This document shows, one piece after another, positions 55,504-64,000 of a stretch of 64,000 nucleotides of DNA. The position numbers were made by a program, and so were the translations under genes. The notes below the pieces were generated by a model that saw only the letters and a list, made by a program, of their open reading frames with translations, did not search any database and was not told where the DNA came from. How positions within the stretch are numbered: the stretch's first letter is position 1; each line of letters opens with the position of its first letter. This DNA is from Pontixanthobacter aquaemixtae (GTDB lineage Bacteria; Pseudomonadota; Alphaproteobacteria; Sphingomonadales; Sphingomonadaceae), in contig NZ_WTYX01000001.1 in assembly GCF_009827395.1 (NCBI RefSeq), positions 1,431,722-1,495,721 of the forward strand, in the 5' to 3' direction.

Positions 55504-56793
55504 ATGGCTAATTTAAAGCGCGAAGATCGTCGTCATAAACAAAAGTCAAACGATCAAAGAACGCCCTTCGAAAAAGATAGAGACCGAATTCTCTATTCTT
55601 CGGCGTTCCAACGGCTTGCCGGGATCACACAAATCGTGCGCGCCGGCGAAGCCGACGTTTTCCATACGCGTCAGCAACACAGCATAAAAGTCGCTCAGAT
55701 TGGGCGAAGACTTGCACAACATCTTAAGAAGACACAAGCGGACGAGGCGCGTCACTGGGGTCTTGACGAGGAGGTAGTTGAGGCTGCCTGCCTTGCTCAC
55801 GACCTAGGTCATCCTCCGTTTGGGCATGTGGGCGAAAAGGTGTTGCATGACTTGGTTCAAGATCATGGACAATCCGGTGGTTTCGAAGGCAATGCTCAAT
55901 CTTTCCGCATACTCACGAAACTCGCAGTCAGGCTTCCCGACGACACAGAGCCTGGGCTAGACCTAACGCGAGCAACACTGAACGCGACGCTCAAATACCC
56001 ATGGATGTGGCAGAAAACAGGCAAAGCTTCGCGGAAATGGTCTGCTTATAAATCTGAGAAAGAAGATTTTGATTTTGCCCGCGAAGGCTTTGCAGACAAT
56101 GAGCGAAGCTTAGAAGCCGATCTCATGGATTGGTGTGACGACGTAGCATACTCAGTGCACGACCTCGAAGACTTCCAACGATGCAATGCGATCCCGTGGG
56201 CAAATATCTTTGAAGACCCCTCGGACGTAATCGCACACGCTGCGCAAGCGCAAGGCGCGGCGAACGAGAAGAACAGAAAGCGCTTAACTAAGGTGTGGGA
56301 AGAACTAGCAATTGGAATGAGCAAGTTTGAGACGCTCTTGCTAAGCCGCTACGACGGCAGTCGCGAGCAGAGAGAACAATTGCGCCGCATGACATCGGAT
56401 TTCATCGGAAAATTCATAGTGGCGCCAAAGCTCAACAAGCCTGATTCAGCCAAGAACATCACGATCGACCCGCGGTCTCGTGATGAGGTCGATCTACTGA
56501 AGCAAATCACCCGAGACTATATCATCTCGAGCCCGACTTTGATGGCGCAGCAACGTGGTCAACGCGAAGTCTTAACCAAGCTCTATGAGATTTTGAAGGC
56601 TGAGGCAAAAAGCGGGAAGACGCCAAACTGGCTCCCTGTCAGATTGCAATACTTGCGCGACTTATCGGAGGAGGACGATGCCCGTTTTGTTTGCGACTGC
56701 ATTTCTAGTCTGACCGAAAGTGAGACTGTAAGGCTGCACGCTCGCTTGACGGGAACGACAGCAGGATCAGTGCTTGATCCTATTGTACGCTAG
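55504..56793 (+). CDS. dgt: HD-domain dNTP triphosphohydrolase (Dgt-like)
   Basis: A 429-residue cytoplasmic enzyme converting dNTPs to deoxynucleoside and tripolyphosphate. Family motifs are DRDRILYSSAFQRLAGITQI, metal ligand H59, H99-D100 in CLAHDLGHPPFGHVGE and the distal Asp in MDWCDDVAYSVHDLED (D213/D214). Codon usage and base composition differ from the surrounding core genes, suggesting acquisition. Related enzymes are housekeeping dNTP regulators in some bacteria and anti-phage dNTP-depleting proteins in others. Its TAG stop overlaps the TAG of the convergent CYTH gene. Confidence 0.87.
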   Translation: MANLKREDRRHKQKSNDQRTPFEKDRDRILYSSAFQRLAGITQIVRAGEADVFHTRQQHSIKVAQIGRRLAQHLKKTQADEARHWGLDEEVVEAACLAHDLGHPPFGHVGEKVLHDLVQDHGQSGGFEGNAQSFRILTKLAVRLPDDTEPGLDLTRATLNATLKYPWMWQKTGKASRKWSAYKSEKEDFDFAREGFADNERSLEADLMDWCDDVAYSVHDLEDFQRCNAIPWANIFEDPSDVIAHAAQAQGAANEKNRKRLTKVWEELAIGMSKFETLLLSRYDGSREQREQLRRMTSDFIGKFIVAPKLNKPDSAKNITIDPRSRDEVDLLKQITRDYIISSPTLMAQQRGQREVLTKLYEILKAEAKSGKTPNWLPVRLQYLRDLSEEDDARFVCDCISSLTESETVRLHARLTGTTAGSVLDPIVR

Positions 56794-57260
56794 CTAGGAA
56801 TCTGCGGGTAAGAACGGGCAAGATTCTCATTTAAGAAAGCGGGGTCATGTGTGACCTCGCCGCCGAGCCATTCCGGCCTCGGAAACCTCTGCCCCACTGA
56901 TTGCAACTCAATTTCAGCCAAAAGTAGACCGTCTAATTCTCCGTGAAACTCGTCGACTTCAAAAGCAAGGCGTTCAGTCAACGGAACTAAATGACGGGTC
57001 TTCTTAATCAACTCATCGCCGTCCAAAAATCCAAGCAAGCTAGTCGCTAGCTCAAATGGCATCTCAAACTCGAACTCCTGTCGAGCCGTGACATCCTTGC
57101 CAACCTTGATGGTGATGAATGCCATTTCATCCATCGTACGAATTCTTACGGATCGGCCATCGCTCCTTGATAGGTAGCCCTGCGTTATATCGGTTTTCTT
57201 GGTAACCCCGTGCATCCAAGTATCGCCGATCACCAAAAACTTTCGTTCGATCTCGACCAT
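56790..57260 (-). CDS. CYTH-fold protein (tripolyphosphatase/adenylate cyclase class IV-like)
   Basis: A 156-residue protein starting MVEIERKFLV, the ExExK signature of CYTH tunnel enzymes (E3, E5, K7), with basic and acidic pairs further on (SVRIRT, ITIKVG, EFEFEMPF, FEVDEF, LLAEIEL). Such enzymes bind triphosphate groups; many bacterial ones hydrolyse inorganic tripolyphosphate, others are adenylate cyclases. ATG 57260 lies two bases after the uvrA stop, and an in-frame GTG at 57266 overlaps it as GTGA. It belongs to the AT-richer island and is probably read through from uvrA. Confidence 0.82.
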   Translation of the reverse strand: MVEIERKFLVIGDTWMHGVTKKTDITQGYLSRSDGRSVRIRTMDEMAFITIKVGKDVTARQEFEFEMPFELATSLLGFLDGDELIKKTRHLVPLTERLAFEVDEFHGELDGLLLAEIELQSVGQRFPRPEWLGGEVTHDPAFLNENLARSYPQIPS

Positions 57261-57262
57261 AT

Positions 57263-60190
57263 TCACTCAGCCGCTTCCATCGCGCGATCCAGCATCGGTT
57301 TCAAATACTGCCCGGTGTAACTCCCCTTCACCTTCGCAACCTCCTCCGGCGTACCCTCAGCAACGATCTCCCCGCCCCGCACACCACCATCAGGCCCAAG
57401 GTCCAGCACGTGATCCGCAGTCTTAATCACATCCAGATTATGCTCGATCACAACCACCGAATTCCCCTGCTCCACCAGCCGGTGCAGCACTTCCAGCAGT
57501 TTGCGCACATCCTCGAAATGCAGGCCCGTCGTCGGCTCGTCGAGGATGTAGAGCGTTTGTCCGGTGCTGCGTTTGCTGAGTTCTTTCGCGAGTTTCACGC
57601 GCTGCGCCTCGCCGCCTGACAGGGTGGTCGCTTGCTGGCCGACTTTGACATAGCCGAGGCCGACTTCATTGAGCATCGCCATCTTGTCGCGGATCGGGGG
57701 GACGGCTTTGAAGAACTCCTCCGCATCCTCGATCGTCATATCGAGCACGTCGGCGATGGAGAGGCCTTTGAATTTCACTTCCAGCGTTTCGCGGTTGTAG
57801 CGGCGCCCGCCGCATTCCTCGCAGGTCACATAGACATCGGGCAGGAAGTGCATTTCGATCTTGATCAGCCCGTCGCCCTTGCATGCCTCGCACCGGCCGC
57901 CTTTGACGTTGAATGAAAAGCGCCCCGGCTTGTACCCGCGCGCGCCGCTTTCGGGCAGGCCCGCGAACCAGTCGCGGATATTGGTGAAGGCGCCGGTATA
58001 GGTGGCGGGGTTGCTGCGCGGGGTGCGGCCGATGGGGGACTGGTCGATCTGGATGACCTTGTCGCAATATTCGAGGCCGGTGATGCTGTCATGCGCGCCC
58101 GCGATCACTCGCGCGCCATTGAGTGCCCGCGCCGCGCCGGCATGCAGCGTGTCGATAGTGAGGCTGGACTTGCCGCTGCCCGATACACCGGTGACGCAGG
58201 TGAAGGTGCCGAGCGGGATTTCTGCGGTGACATTTTTGAGGTTGTTCGCCTTCGCCCCCTTCACCGTCAGGCTGTGGCCATTGCCTTTGCGGCGCGTGGT
58301 GGGGATGGCGATTTCGCGGCGGCCGGTGAGGTAATCGGCGGTCATCGAATTCTTCGCCTTCATCACCTGTTTGAGCGTGCCCTGCGCGACAATCTCGCCG
58401 CCATGCACGCCTGCGCCGGGGCCGATATCAACCACATGATCGGCCTGGCGGATCGCATCTTCGTCATGCTCGACCACGATCACCGTGTTGCCCAGATCGC
58501 GCAGGCGTTTGAGCGTTTCGAGCAGCCGGTCATTATCGCGCTGATGCAGGCCGATCGAGGGTTCATCGAGAACGTAGAGTACGCCGGAGAGGCCGCTGCC
58601 GATTTGCGATGCGAGGCGGATGCGCTGGCTCTCACCGCCCGAGAGGGTGCCACTGGTGCGGTCGAGATTGAGATAATCGAGCCCGACATTGTCGAGGAAG
58701 CCGAGCCGCTCGTTGATCTCCTTGAGGATTGCTTTCGCAATCTGGCTCTGCTGCTCGTTGAGATGGCTATCGAGCTCAAGGAACCACTCCTTCGCATCGC
58801 TGACCGACATCCGCGTGGGCGCGCTGATATGCGTCGGGCCGTCGGCGCTGGGGATCTTCACCGCGAGCGCCTTGGGATTGAGCCGCGCGCCTTCGCAGCT
58901 CTCGCATGGCTGGCTGGTCTGGAACTTGCCCAGCTCCTCGCGCATCCACGCGCTGTCGGTCTGCAGCATCCGGCGGTTGAGATTGCCCAGCACGCCCTCG
59001 AACGCCTTGTTGACGGTGTAATGCTTGCGCCCGTCCTTGAACGTCAGCGGGACGCGCTGCCCCTTGGTACCATTGAGAATAATGTCCTGATGCTCGGCGC
59101 TCAGCTGGCTCCACGGCGTGTCGAGATCGAAGCCGAATTCCGCCGCCAGACTGCCCAGAACCTGCATGTAATAGGGCGATGGCGGGTTGGACTTGGCCCA
59201 CGGCACCACCGCGCCTTTTTTCAGGCTGAGCGCTTCATTGGGCACCACCAGCTGCGGATCGAACAGCTGTTTCTCCCCCAGCCCGTCGCAAGTAGGACAC
59301 GCGCCCTGGGGGGAGTTGAAAGAGAATAACCGCGGTTCGACTTCCTCGATCGTAAAACCGCTGACGGGGCAAGAGAACCGCTCCGAAAACACAATGCGGT
59401 TGGCGGGGATGCCCGCGCCTTTCATTGCGCCGCCCGATGCTTCCTCGTCCTCACGTCCAGGCACCACACCATCGGCCAAATCGACATATGCCAGCCCGTC
59501 GGCCAGCTTCAGCGCGGTCTCGAAACTGTCGGCCAGCCGCGTCTCAAGCCCTTCCTTCACCGCCAGGCGGTCCACCACCACTTCGATGTCATGCTTGAAC
59601 TTCTTGTCGAGCGCAGGCGCTTCCTCGATTCCGTAAAGCTCGCCGTCGATCCGAACACGAGTGAAACCCGCCTTCTGCCATTCGGCCAGCTCCTTGCGAT
59701 ATTCACCCTTGCGCCCACGCACCACCGGCGCGAGCAGATAGAGCCGCGTCCCTTCGGGCAATTCCATCACCCGGTCGACCATGTTGGAGACTGTCTGCGC
59801 CTCAATCGGCTTGCCCGTCTCCGGCGAGTAAGGAACCCCCACCCGCGCCCAGAGCAGCCGCATATAGTCGTAAATCTCGGTCACCGTGGCGACGGTTGAA
59901 CGCGGATTGCGCGAGGTGGTTTTCTGCTCGATCGAGATCGCCGGTGACAGCCCATCGATGTGCTCGACATCGGGCTTCTGCATCATCTCGAGGAATTGCC
60001 GCGCATAGGCGCTCAGGCTCTCGACATAGCGCCGCTGCCCCTCGGCATAGATCGTATCAAAGGCGAGCGACGACTTCCCGCTGCCCGACAGCCCGGTAAT
60101 CACGATCAGCGCATCGCGCGGCAGATCGATATCGATCCCTTTAAGATTATGCTCGCGGGCGCCCCGCACGGAGATTTTTGTGAGTGCCAT
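57263..60190 (-). CDS. uvrA: UvrABC excinuclease subunit A
   Basis: A 975-residue damage-recognition ATPase for nucleotide excision repair. First ABC half: [20 protein letters not shown]; zinc fingers around CPTCDGLG and [14 protein letters not shown]; second half: [15 protein letters not shown] and [30 protein letters not shown]. Length normal (about 950). A near-consensus SOS box lies 71 bases upstream. The CYTH gene follows with overlapping stop/start signals. Confidence 0.96.
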   Translation of the reverse strand: MALTKISVRGAREHNLKGIDIDLPRDALIVITGLSGSGKSSLAFDTIYAEGQRRYVESLSAYARQFLEMMQKPDVEHIDGLSPAISIEQKTTSRNPRSTVATVTEIYDYMRLLWARVGVPYSPETGKPIEAQTVSNMVDRVMELPEGTRLYLLAPVVRGRKGEYRKELAEWQKAGFTRVRIDGELYGIEEAPALDKKFKHDIEVVVDRLAVKEGLETRLADSFETALKLADGLAYVDLADGVVPGREDEEASGGAMKGAGIPANRIVFSERFSCPVSGFTIEEVEPRLFSFNSPQGACPTCDGLGEKQLFDPQLVVPNEALSLKKGAVVPWAKSNPPSPYYMQVLGSLAAEFGFDLDTPWSQLSAEHQDIILNGTKGQRVPLTFKDGRKHYTVNKAFEGVLGNLNRRMLQTDSAWMREELGKFQTSQPCESCEGARLNPKALAVKIPSADGPTHISAPTRMSVSDAKEWFLELDSHLNEQQSQIAKAILKEINERLGFLDNVGLDYLNLDRTSGTLSGGESQRIRLASQIGSGLSGVLYVLDEPSIGLHQRDNDRLLETLKRLRDLGNTVIVVEHDEDAIRQADHVVDIGPGAGVHGGEIVAQGTLKQVMKAKNSMTADYLTGRREIAIPTTRRKGNGHSLTVKGAKANNLKNVTAEIPLGTFTCVTGVSGSGKSSLTIDTLHAGAARALNGARVIAGAHDSITGLEYCDKVIQIDQSPIGRTPRSNPATYTGAFTNIRDWFAGLPESGARGYKPGRFSFNVKGGRCEACKGDGLIKIEMHFLPDVYVTCEECGGRRYNRETLEVKFKGLSIADVLDMTIEDAEEFFKAVPPIRDKMAMLNEVGLGYVKVGQQATTLSGGEAQRVKLAKELSKRSTGQTLYILDEPTTGLHFEDVRKLLEVLHRLVEQGNSVVVIEHNLDVIKTADHVLDLGPDGGVRGGEIVAEGTPEEVAKVKGSYTGQYLKPMLDRAMEAAE

Positions 60191-60260
60191 GCAAAAGCAT
60201 TTGGGGAGTGTTGCAGCGCGAGTCCAGTGGGGCGCGCGGCACCGCGCGGTTTATCCCAAT

Positions 60261-60275
60261 GTTCTTGGTTTGTTT
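60261..60275 (+). promoter_or_regulatory. Degenerate LexA SOS box upstream of uvrA
   Basis: GTTCTTGGTTTGTTT matches GTTC-N7-GTTC in all but the last base. It lies 71 bases before the uvrA ATG, in the divergent region between uvrA and the 60.36 kb gene. Confidence 0.5.
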
Positions 60276-60279
60276 GAGT

Positions 60280-60293
60280 GTGACCTAGGTCAC
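60280..60293. promoter_or_regulatory. Perfect 14-base palindrome
   Basis: GTGACCTAGGTCAC is fully self-complementary and sits four bases from the SOS-like site, between the divergent uvrA and 60363 genes. Symmetry suggests an operator for a dimeric regulator of unknown identity. Confidence 0.5.
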
Positions 60294-60362
60294 GGACGGC
60301 ATGTTCAAAACTTCATAGCCAACCAATGATTACACGCATTTCGCACGCAAGGAGGGGTACAC

Positions 60363-60665
60363 GTGGAAACAGTCACCATCGTTTTTTCGGACAAGCAGAA
60401 TGTCGAGGCAGCAATCTACCTCGATGGCACACCCAAAGTACTCAACGGCTCAAAACGAAACTTGGAAGTAACCGCCAATCAAGAACATACTTTGGCGTTT
60501 TCATGCCTGGGATCCATGGGCGGCCAGATTACGTGGAAACTGTTCTACAAAGGCAAGGTCATTCGATCGCGAACGCCTTACCAACTCCCGGCCGGAAACA
60601 ACCACGGATTCGACTTCACCGACTTTACCGTTCCAGTTCCTGCAACAGAGGAGTCCGAAGCATGA
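60363..60665 (+). CDS. Small beta-rich protein, function unknown (module gene 1)
   Basis: A 100-residue protein with alternating polar and aliphatic residues (VTIVFSDKQNVEAAIYLDG, EHTLAFSCLGS) suggesting an all-beta domain. GTG start at 60363 follows AAGGAGGGG, a strong ribosome site. No signal peptide, one cysteine. The 3' end overlaps the next gene by ATGA, so the two are coupled. Confidence 0.6.
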   Translation: METVTIVFSDKQNVEAAIYLDGTPKVLNGSKRNLEVTANQEHTLAFSCLGSMGGQITWKLFYKGKVIRSRTPYQLPAGNNHGFDFTDFTVPVPATEESEA

Positions 60666-61843
60666 ACCTCTCCCGCCTTCTCACCACCGGTCTTACAGCA
60701 ATGCTTATTTTGCCATCTGCAGCATATGCCGAGGATGCGAAACACCGCGAAGCCGCAGCCGAAAGCATCGCCAACTCTGACGCCGCAAATATCGAAAGGG
60801 GTGGTCCGATTGACGGCGCAAATGGCCTGGTCGACGCTCCCCGCCTCGAAGCCCTCGCAACAGAGGACGGAGGTAAAGTTTCAATCCAGTGGACCTTCTC
60901 CGGCTCAAAACCGGGTATCTCTGGCCAGCAAAATTCCGATGGCAGCTATGACATTCAGTATAGCCGGTTCACGTTGGGTGCCGAGCGGACAGTAAAAGGA
61001 TCGACCGACAACGTTGCACTGTTCGGGCTTGACGGTTTCGAAACCGGGACCAGCGCCAAGCTCCAATGGACGAATTATCTGGGCGCGGTGAATTTCAATA
61101 AAGCCACCATGGCCGACATTCGTGCGAATCTGGCAATCGCTGTGCGCAACTGCATGGCAAACAATGCCGCGATGGACAAAAAGGACCTCACCAAGAAATG
61201 TGACCCTCAGGATCCGGGGAATTCGGGTGTCGATTCCTTTATTCAAAACCACGCGCCTGAATTGCTCGCCCCATCCTTGGAAGCGGTTTTCACAAGCAGC
61301 ACAAAGTTCTTTGGCTTGGAGGCCGAGATAAACCGGTCAAAATTCGACTTTCTCGACCGGACGACCTTCGATCTCAAAACCAACAGTGAAACAGGATTCA
61401 CCGCTGGCGCGTTTGCGGGCATATTGTTTCACACAAGCCCAAGCTCCATCGAAATCTCCGCCAAATATCAAAGGAGCTACAAGGCAGCAGATGCCATAGA
61501 AATCTGCCAGCCAATTGCAGGCACCACTCAGCTTGAGTGTAAAAGTGGGGCGGATGGCGCGCCTACTCGCACCAATAAGGCGATCGTCGCTTTGCGCGGA
61601 ACGCACGGCGTGAAAGACAGTGATGGTTCAATCATCTTTGCTTTGTCACCAGAGTTCAGCGTTGATGTGAAGAACGATGACTACGCGATCGATGTCCCGG
61701 TCTATTTCGTACCTTCGAAAAAGGGCCCTCTGAACGGCGGCATACGCTTTGGATACACTGACAAGAGCAAGGTTGGCGGCGGACGCGTTCGAGACTTTTC
61801 CGCGGGATTGTTCTTCGGCGTGTCCTTTGGACAGATCCGTTAG
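60662..61843 (+). CDS. Exported, probably outer-membrane beta-barrel protein (module gene 2)
   Basis: A 393-residue protein with signal peptide (LTTGLTAMLILPSAAYAE). Alternating strands such as TGFTAGAFAGILFHTSPSSI and the ending FSAGLFFGVSFGQIR suggest a beta-barrel. Two cysteine pairs (NCMANN ... KKCDPQ, EICQPI ... LECKSG) may be disulphides in loops. Coupled to gene 1 by ATGA. No recognised family. Confidence 0.55.
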   Translation: MNLSRLLTTGLTAMLILPSAAYAEDAKHREAAAESIANSDAANIERGGPIDGANGLVDAPRLEALATEDGGKVSIQWTFSGSKPGISGQQNSDGSYDIQYSRFTLGAERTVKGSTDNVALFGLDGFETGTSAKLQWTNYLGAVNFNKATMADIRANLAIAVRNCMANNAAMDKKDLTKKCDPQDPGNSGVDSFIQNHAPELLAPSLEAVFTSSTKFFGLEAEINRSKFDFLDRTTFDLKTNSETGFTAGAFAGILFHTSPSSIEISAKYQRSYKAADAIEICQPIAGTTQLECKSGADGAPTRTNKAIVALRGTHGVKDSDGSIIFALSPEFSVDVKNDDYAIDVPVYFVPSKKGPLNGGIRFGYTDKSKVGGGRVRDFSAGLFFGVSFGQIR

Positions 61844-61978
61844 CAAGCGGCGCGTCAAGCTAGCCGCAAGATCGAGGATCGGACGTTGCATGTCGCTTGC
61901 ATCCAATTCTCACCATACGGTTGCGGTAAACTTTGCGAATGGAATTTCTGTTCGATAATTTTTTGAGGGGAACAAATA

Positions 61979-62416
61979 ATGGCAGTCACGGCACAACAGG
62001 AAACAGAACTTCTCGCAATGTGCACGCAGTTTTTTGCGGAGTCGCTTCAGTTTAATCTTACGCTTTACAGCCTTTCCAAATGGGCGCTGATTGCGGCAAT
62101 GGTACTGTTGGTCCTTCAGGGCATCATTTCGCTGCTCAAGCTGCTCAAAGCTGCGCCTGAAGGTGGCGAGGTCTCTGTCGCGGGGGCTGGAAGAACTGCT
62201 GGCCTCAAGGAACTTCTCGAGGTGTTTCCCAAATTCATCGATTCCTTGGCAAAGGCACCGGCGGCAATTGCGCTGGTGGTGGTTGCCTTGTTGCTGATTT
62301 GGGTGCCGACTGTCGACGCGCCGGAAATCTGTACCGCGCCGTTGACGGAAACGGTTGGCGATGCCGATCTTGGCGACGAACCCGGTGACGACACAGGGGA
62401 GTCAGCCGAAAGTTGA
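61979..62416 (+). CDS. Two-helix membrane protein (module gene 3)
   Basis: A 145-residue protein with two membrane helices (about residues 34-56, ALIAAMVLLVLQGIISLL, and 93-112, AAIALVVVALLLIWVP) and an acidic tail (ADLGDEPGDDTGES). GAGGGGAAC precedes the ATG. It follows gene 2 by 135 bases on the same strand and could be part of the same unit. No family recognised. Confidence 0.6.
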   Translation: MAVTAQQETELLAMCTQFFAESLQFNLTLYSLSKWALIAAMVLLVLQGIISLLKLLKAAPEGGEVSVAGAGRTAGLKELLEVFPKFIDSLAKAPAAIALVVVALLLIWVPTVDAPEICTAPLTETVGDADLGDEPGDDTGESAES

Positions 62417-62620
62417 TCTGATTGTGCAGCACTGAGGACCGGTGCGCACAACCCACCCCATCGACCAACGTCACATTCCGCTCGACCTGCGGCAATCCTG
62501 TGGTTGCAATTGTAATCAATCTCCGGTTCAAGCATTGTCAGTTAATTATGCGATCCATCGCGCGGTTATGGGGGCACGCCTCGCTGCGCTGAGAACATAT
62601 TCTACCGGAGACTGATCCAC

Positions 62621-64000
62621 ATGAAACTGAAACTGTTTACCGCCAGCGCAATGGCGCTTGCTCTTGTTGCAGGCACCGCCGCTTGTACGCAGGCCGAATT
62701 GCCGCCGCGCGAGCTGAGCGAGGAAACCACGTCACTATTTGCCAATGTGCCCACGGGTGACGGCTATTTCGCGACCGACAGCGAGCTGCCTTTCCAGACG
62801 CCTGATTTCAGCAAGATCAACGATGAGGATTTCGAGCCCGCTTTCGAGCAGGCGATGGAAATCCACAACGCCGAAATCGCCGCGATCAAGAACAATCCGG
62901 CAGAAGCCAATTTCGACAATACGATCGTCGCGCTGGAAATTTCGGGCTCCATGCTCAGCCGCGTGGCCAATGTTTTCTTCGCGCTGACCGGCGCGAACAC
63001 CAATGACACGCTGGATGGTGTGAATGAGCGCGTTTCCCCCAAGCTGACCGCGCATGGCGATGCGATCACTCTCGATCCCGATCTGTTTGCCCGCGTGAAA
63101 TCGGTCTATGATGCGCGCGACAGTCTGGATCTCAACACCGAAGATATGACGCTTCTTGAGCGGACCTATGACGATATGGTCCATGCCGGCGCATTGCTGA
63201 CTGCGGAGCAGAAGGAAGAGGTCAAAAAGATCAACACCGCATTGTCTGAAAAGACGACCAAGTTCGGTGTGACCGTTCGCGAGGCAACGGTGGACAACGC
63301 CTTGGTGGTGGATAGCCGCGAAGAATTGGCTGGCCTGTCCGACAGCGATATTGAAAATGCTGCGAAAGCTGCGTCAGAGCGCGGCCTGGGCGGCAAGTTC
63401 GTAATTCCGCTGCAAAACACCACGCAGCAGCCGCTTCTGCCCGAACTGGAAAACCGCGATGTGCGCGAAAAGCTGTTCAAGCTGAGCGTCAACCGCGCCG
63501 ATCAGGGTGACAGCAACGACACGCGCGTTCTGCTCGCCGAAATCGCCAGCTTGCGCGCGCAGAAGGCGGCTTTGTTCGGTGAACCCGATTGGGCGAGCTA
63601 CACCATGTATGACCGCATGGCGAAAGAGCCCAAGACCGCGCTCGATTTCATGGAGCAAATGGTAGGACCGCTGGCCGAAACGCAGCGCCGCGAGGCCGGC
63701 CTGCTGAACGAGCAGATCAAGAAAGACGGCGGCGATTTCACCGTGCAGCCGTGGGATTGGTATCGCTATGCCAACCAGGTCCGCAAAGAGAAGTATGACT
63801 TGGACGAAAGCCTGGTCACACCCTATTTCCAGATCGACAATGTGCTCGAAAAAGGCGTGTTCCACGCCGCGACAGAGCTTTACGGCATCACTTTCGAAAA
63901 GCGCGATGACATTCCGGTCTATCACGAGGATGTGACGGTCTATACCGTGTTCGAAGAAGACGGCAGCGAGCTGGGCCTGTTCTATTTCGACCCCTACCAG
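62621..64000 (+). CDS. dcp: M3-family peptidyl-dipeptidase (Dcp-like) lipoprotein, 5' part
   Basis: The open frame runs 460 codons from ATG 62621 to the window edge. A lipoprotein signal with C22 (VAGTAAC) precedes the M3 N-terminal helical region (FEPAFEQAMEIHNAEIAAIK, LLERTYDDMVHAGALLTAEQ, PWDWYRYANQVRK). The HExxH zinc motif lies beyond the edge. Dcp removes dipeptides from peptide C-termini in the cell envelope. CCGGAG lies upstream of the ATG. Confidence 0.88.
   Translation, partial: MKLKLFTASAMALALVAGTAACTQAELPPRELSEETTSLFANVPTGDGYFATDSELPFQTPDFSKINDEDFEPAFEQAMEIHNAEIAAIKNNPAEANFDNTIVALEISGSMLSRVANVFFALTGANTNDTLDGVNERVSPKLTAHGDAITLDPDLFARVKSVYDARDSLDLNTEDMTLLERTYDDMVHAGALLTAEQKEEVKKINTALSEKTTKFGVTVREATVDNALVVDSREELAGLSDSDIENAAKAASERGLGGKFVIPLQNTTQQPLLPELENRDVREKLFKLSVNRADQGDSNDTRVLLAEIASLRAQKAALFGEPDWASYTMYDRMAKEPKTALDFMEQMVGPLAETQRREAGLLNEQIKKDGGDFTVQPWDWYRYANQVRKEKYDLDESLVTPYFQIDNVLEKGVFHAATELYGITFEKRDDIPVYHEDVTVYTVFEEDGSELGLFYFDPYQ

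Noticed and set aside
58091-59329. A 412-codon plus-strand frame inside uvrA
   Set aside because: Antisense to the strongly conserved uvrA; no independent evidence.
1-64000. CRISPR arrays, insertion sequences, rRNA genes
   Set aside because: I saw no regularly spaced direct repeats, transposase genes or rRNA-like sequence by reading; a dedicated search could still find short remnants.

Overview
The window is about 62% GC chromosomal DNA from an alphaproteobacterium, most likely a sphingomonad of the Erythrobacteraceae type. The evidence is conserved gene order (accD-folC, recA next to alaS, an N-formylglutamate amidohydrolase beside cpdR, dapA near smpB), the CckA/CpdR phosphorelay parts, a SapC family protein, a eukaryote-like NADP isocitrate dehydrogenase, and alphaproteobacterial SOS boxes of the form GTTC-N7-GTTC. 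No rRNA, CRISPR array, insertion sequence or intact prophage was seen. Genus is inference.

Layout. 1-16 kb: end of accD, folC, an AmpG-like permease, a Rieske oxygenase, rluB-rsmD, a GFA-type zinc protein, uvrD with an SOS box just before its start, a rhlE-hemolysin III pair, an FAD-linked 2-hydroxyacid dehydrogenase, sapC, a strong small-RNA candidate, an N-formylglutamate amidohydrolase and cpdR. 16-32 kb: tRNA-Val(GAC), icd, a KefB-like antiporter, alaS, recA with SOS box, two DUF4139 secreted proteins, two tandem exported tail-collar-domain proteins, cckA and a DUF2062 protein. 32-44 kb: a dispersed-repeat cluster, smpB, an S9 peptidase, dapA, a lytic transglycosylase, an IalB-like protein, rlmN with a methyltransferase, a MOSC protein, a PhzF-like protein, and an operon of SDR, cytochrome b and a molybdopterin lipoprotein. 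44-54 kb: two CFA-synthase-like methyltransferases around a membrane acyltransferase, argG, a 0.9 kb gene-free stretch, rlpA-like, and small zinc-ribbon, lipoprotein and HTH genes. 54.8-57.3 kb: an AT-richer accessory island. 57.3-64 kb: uvrA, an uncharacterised three-gene envelope cluster, and the 5' part of an M3 peptidase gene.

How genes work together. recA, uvrA and uvrD each have an SOS box (that of uvrA is one base off), so the window holds a good part of the DNA-damage regulon. CckA (top of the CtrA/CpdR phosphorelay) and CpdR (ClpXP adaptor) lie about 12 kb apart. Cell-wall turnover is represented by AmpG, the Slt-type transglycosylase and the RlpA-like protein; lysine/peptidoglycan precursor synthesis by dapA.

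The most interesting accessory locus is the island at 54.9-57.3 kb: a small winged-helix-like protein, an HD-type dNTP triphosphohydrolase, and a CYTH-fold protein that is convergent to it and overlaps the uvrA stop codon. Dgt-type enzymes release inorganic tripolyphosphate and several CYTH enzymes hydrolyse it, so the pair could form a complete dNTP-destroying module, possibly for phage defence. That is a hypothesis, not an observation. Other highlights are the C-rich-loop small RNA candidate near 14.8 kb, a palindromic dispersed repeat family at 32 and 54.8 kb, an RBS-masking hairpin at 54.76 kb, and the unexplained gap after argG.
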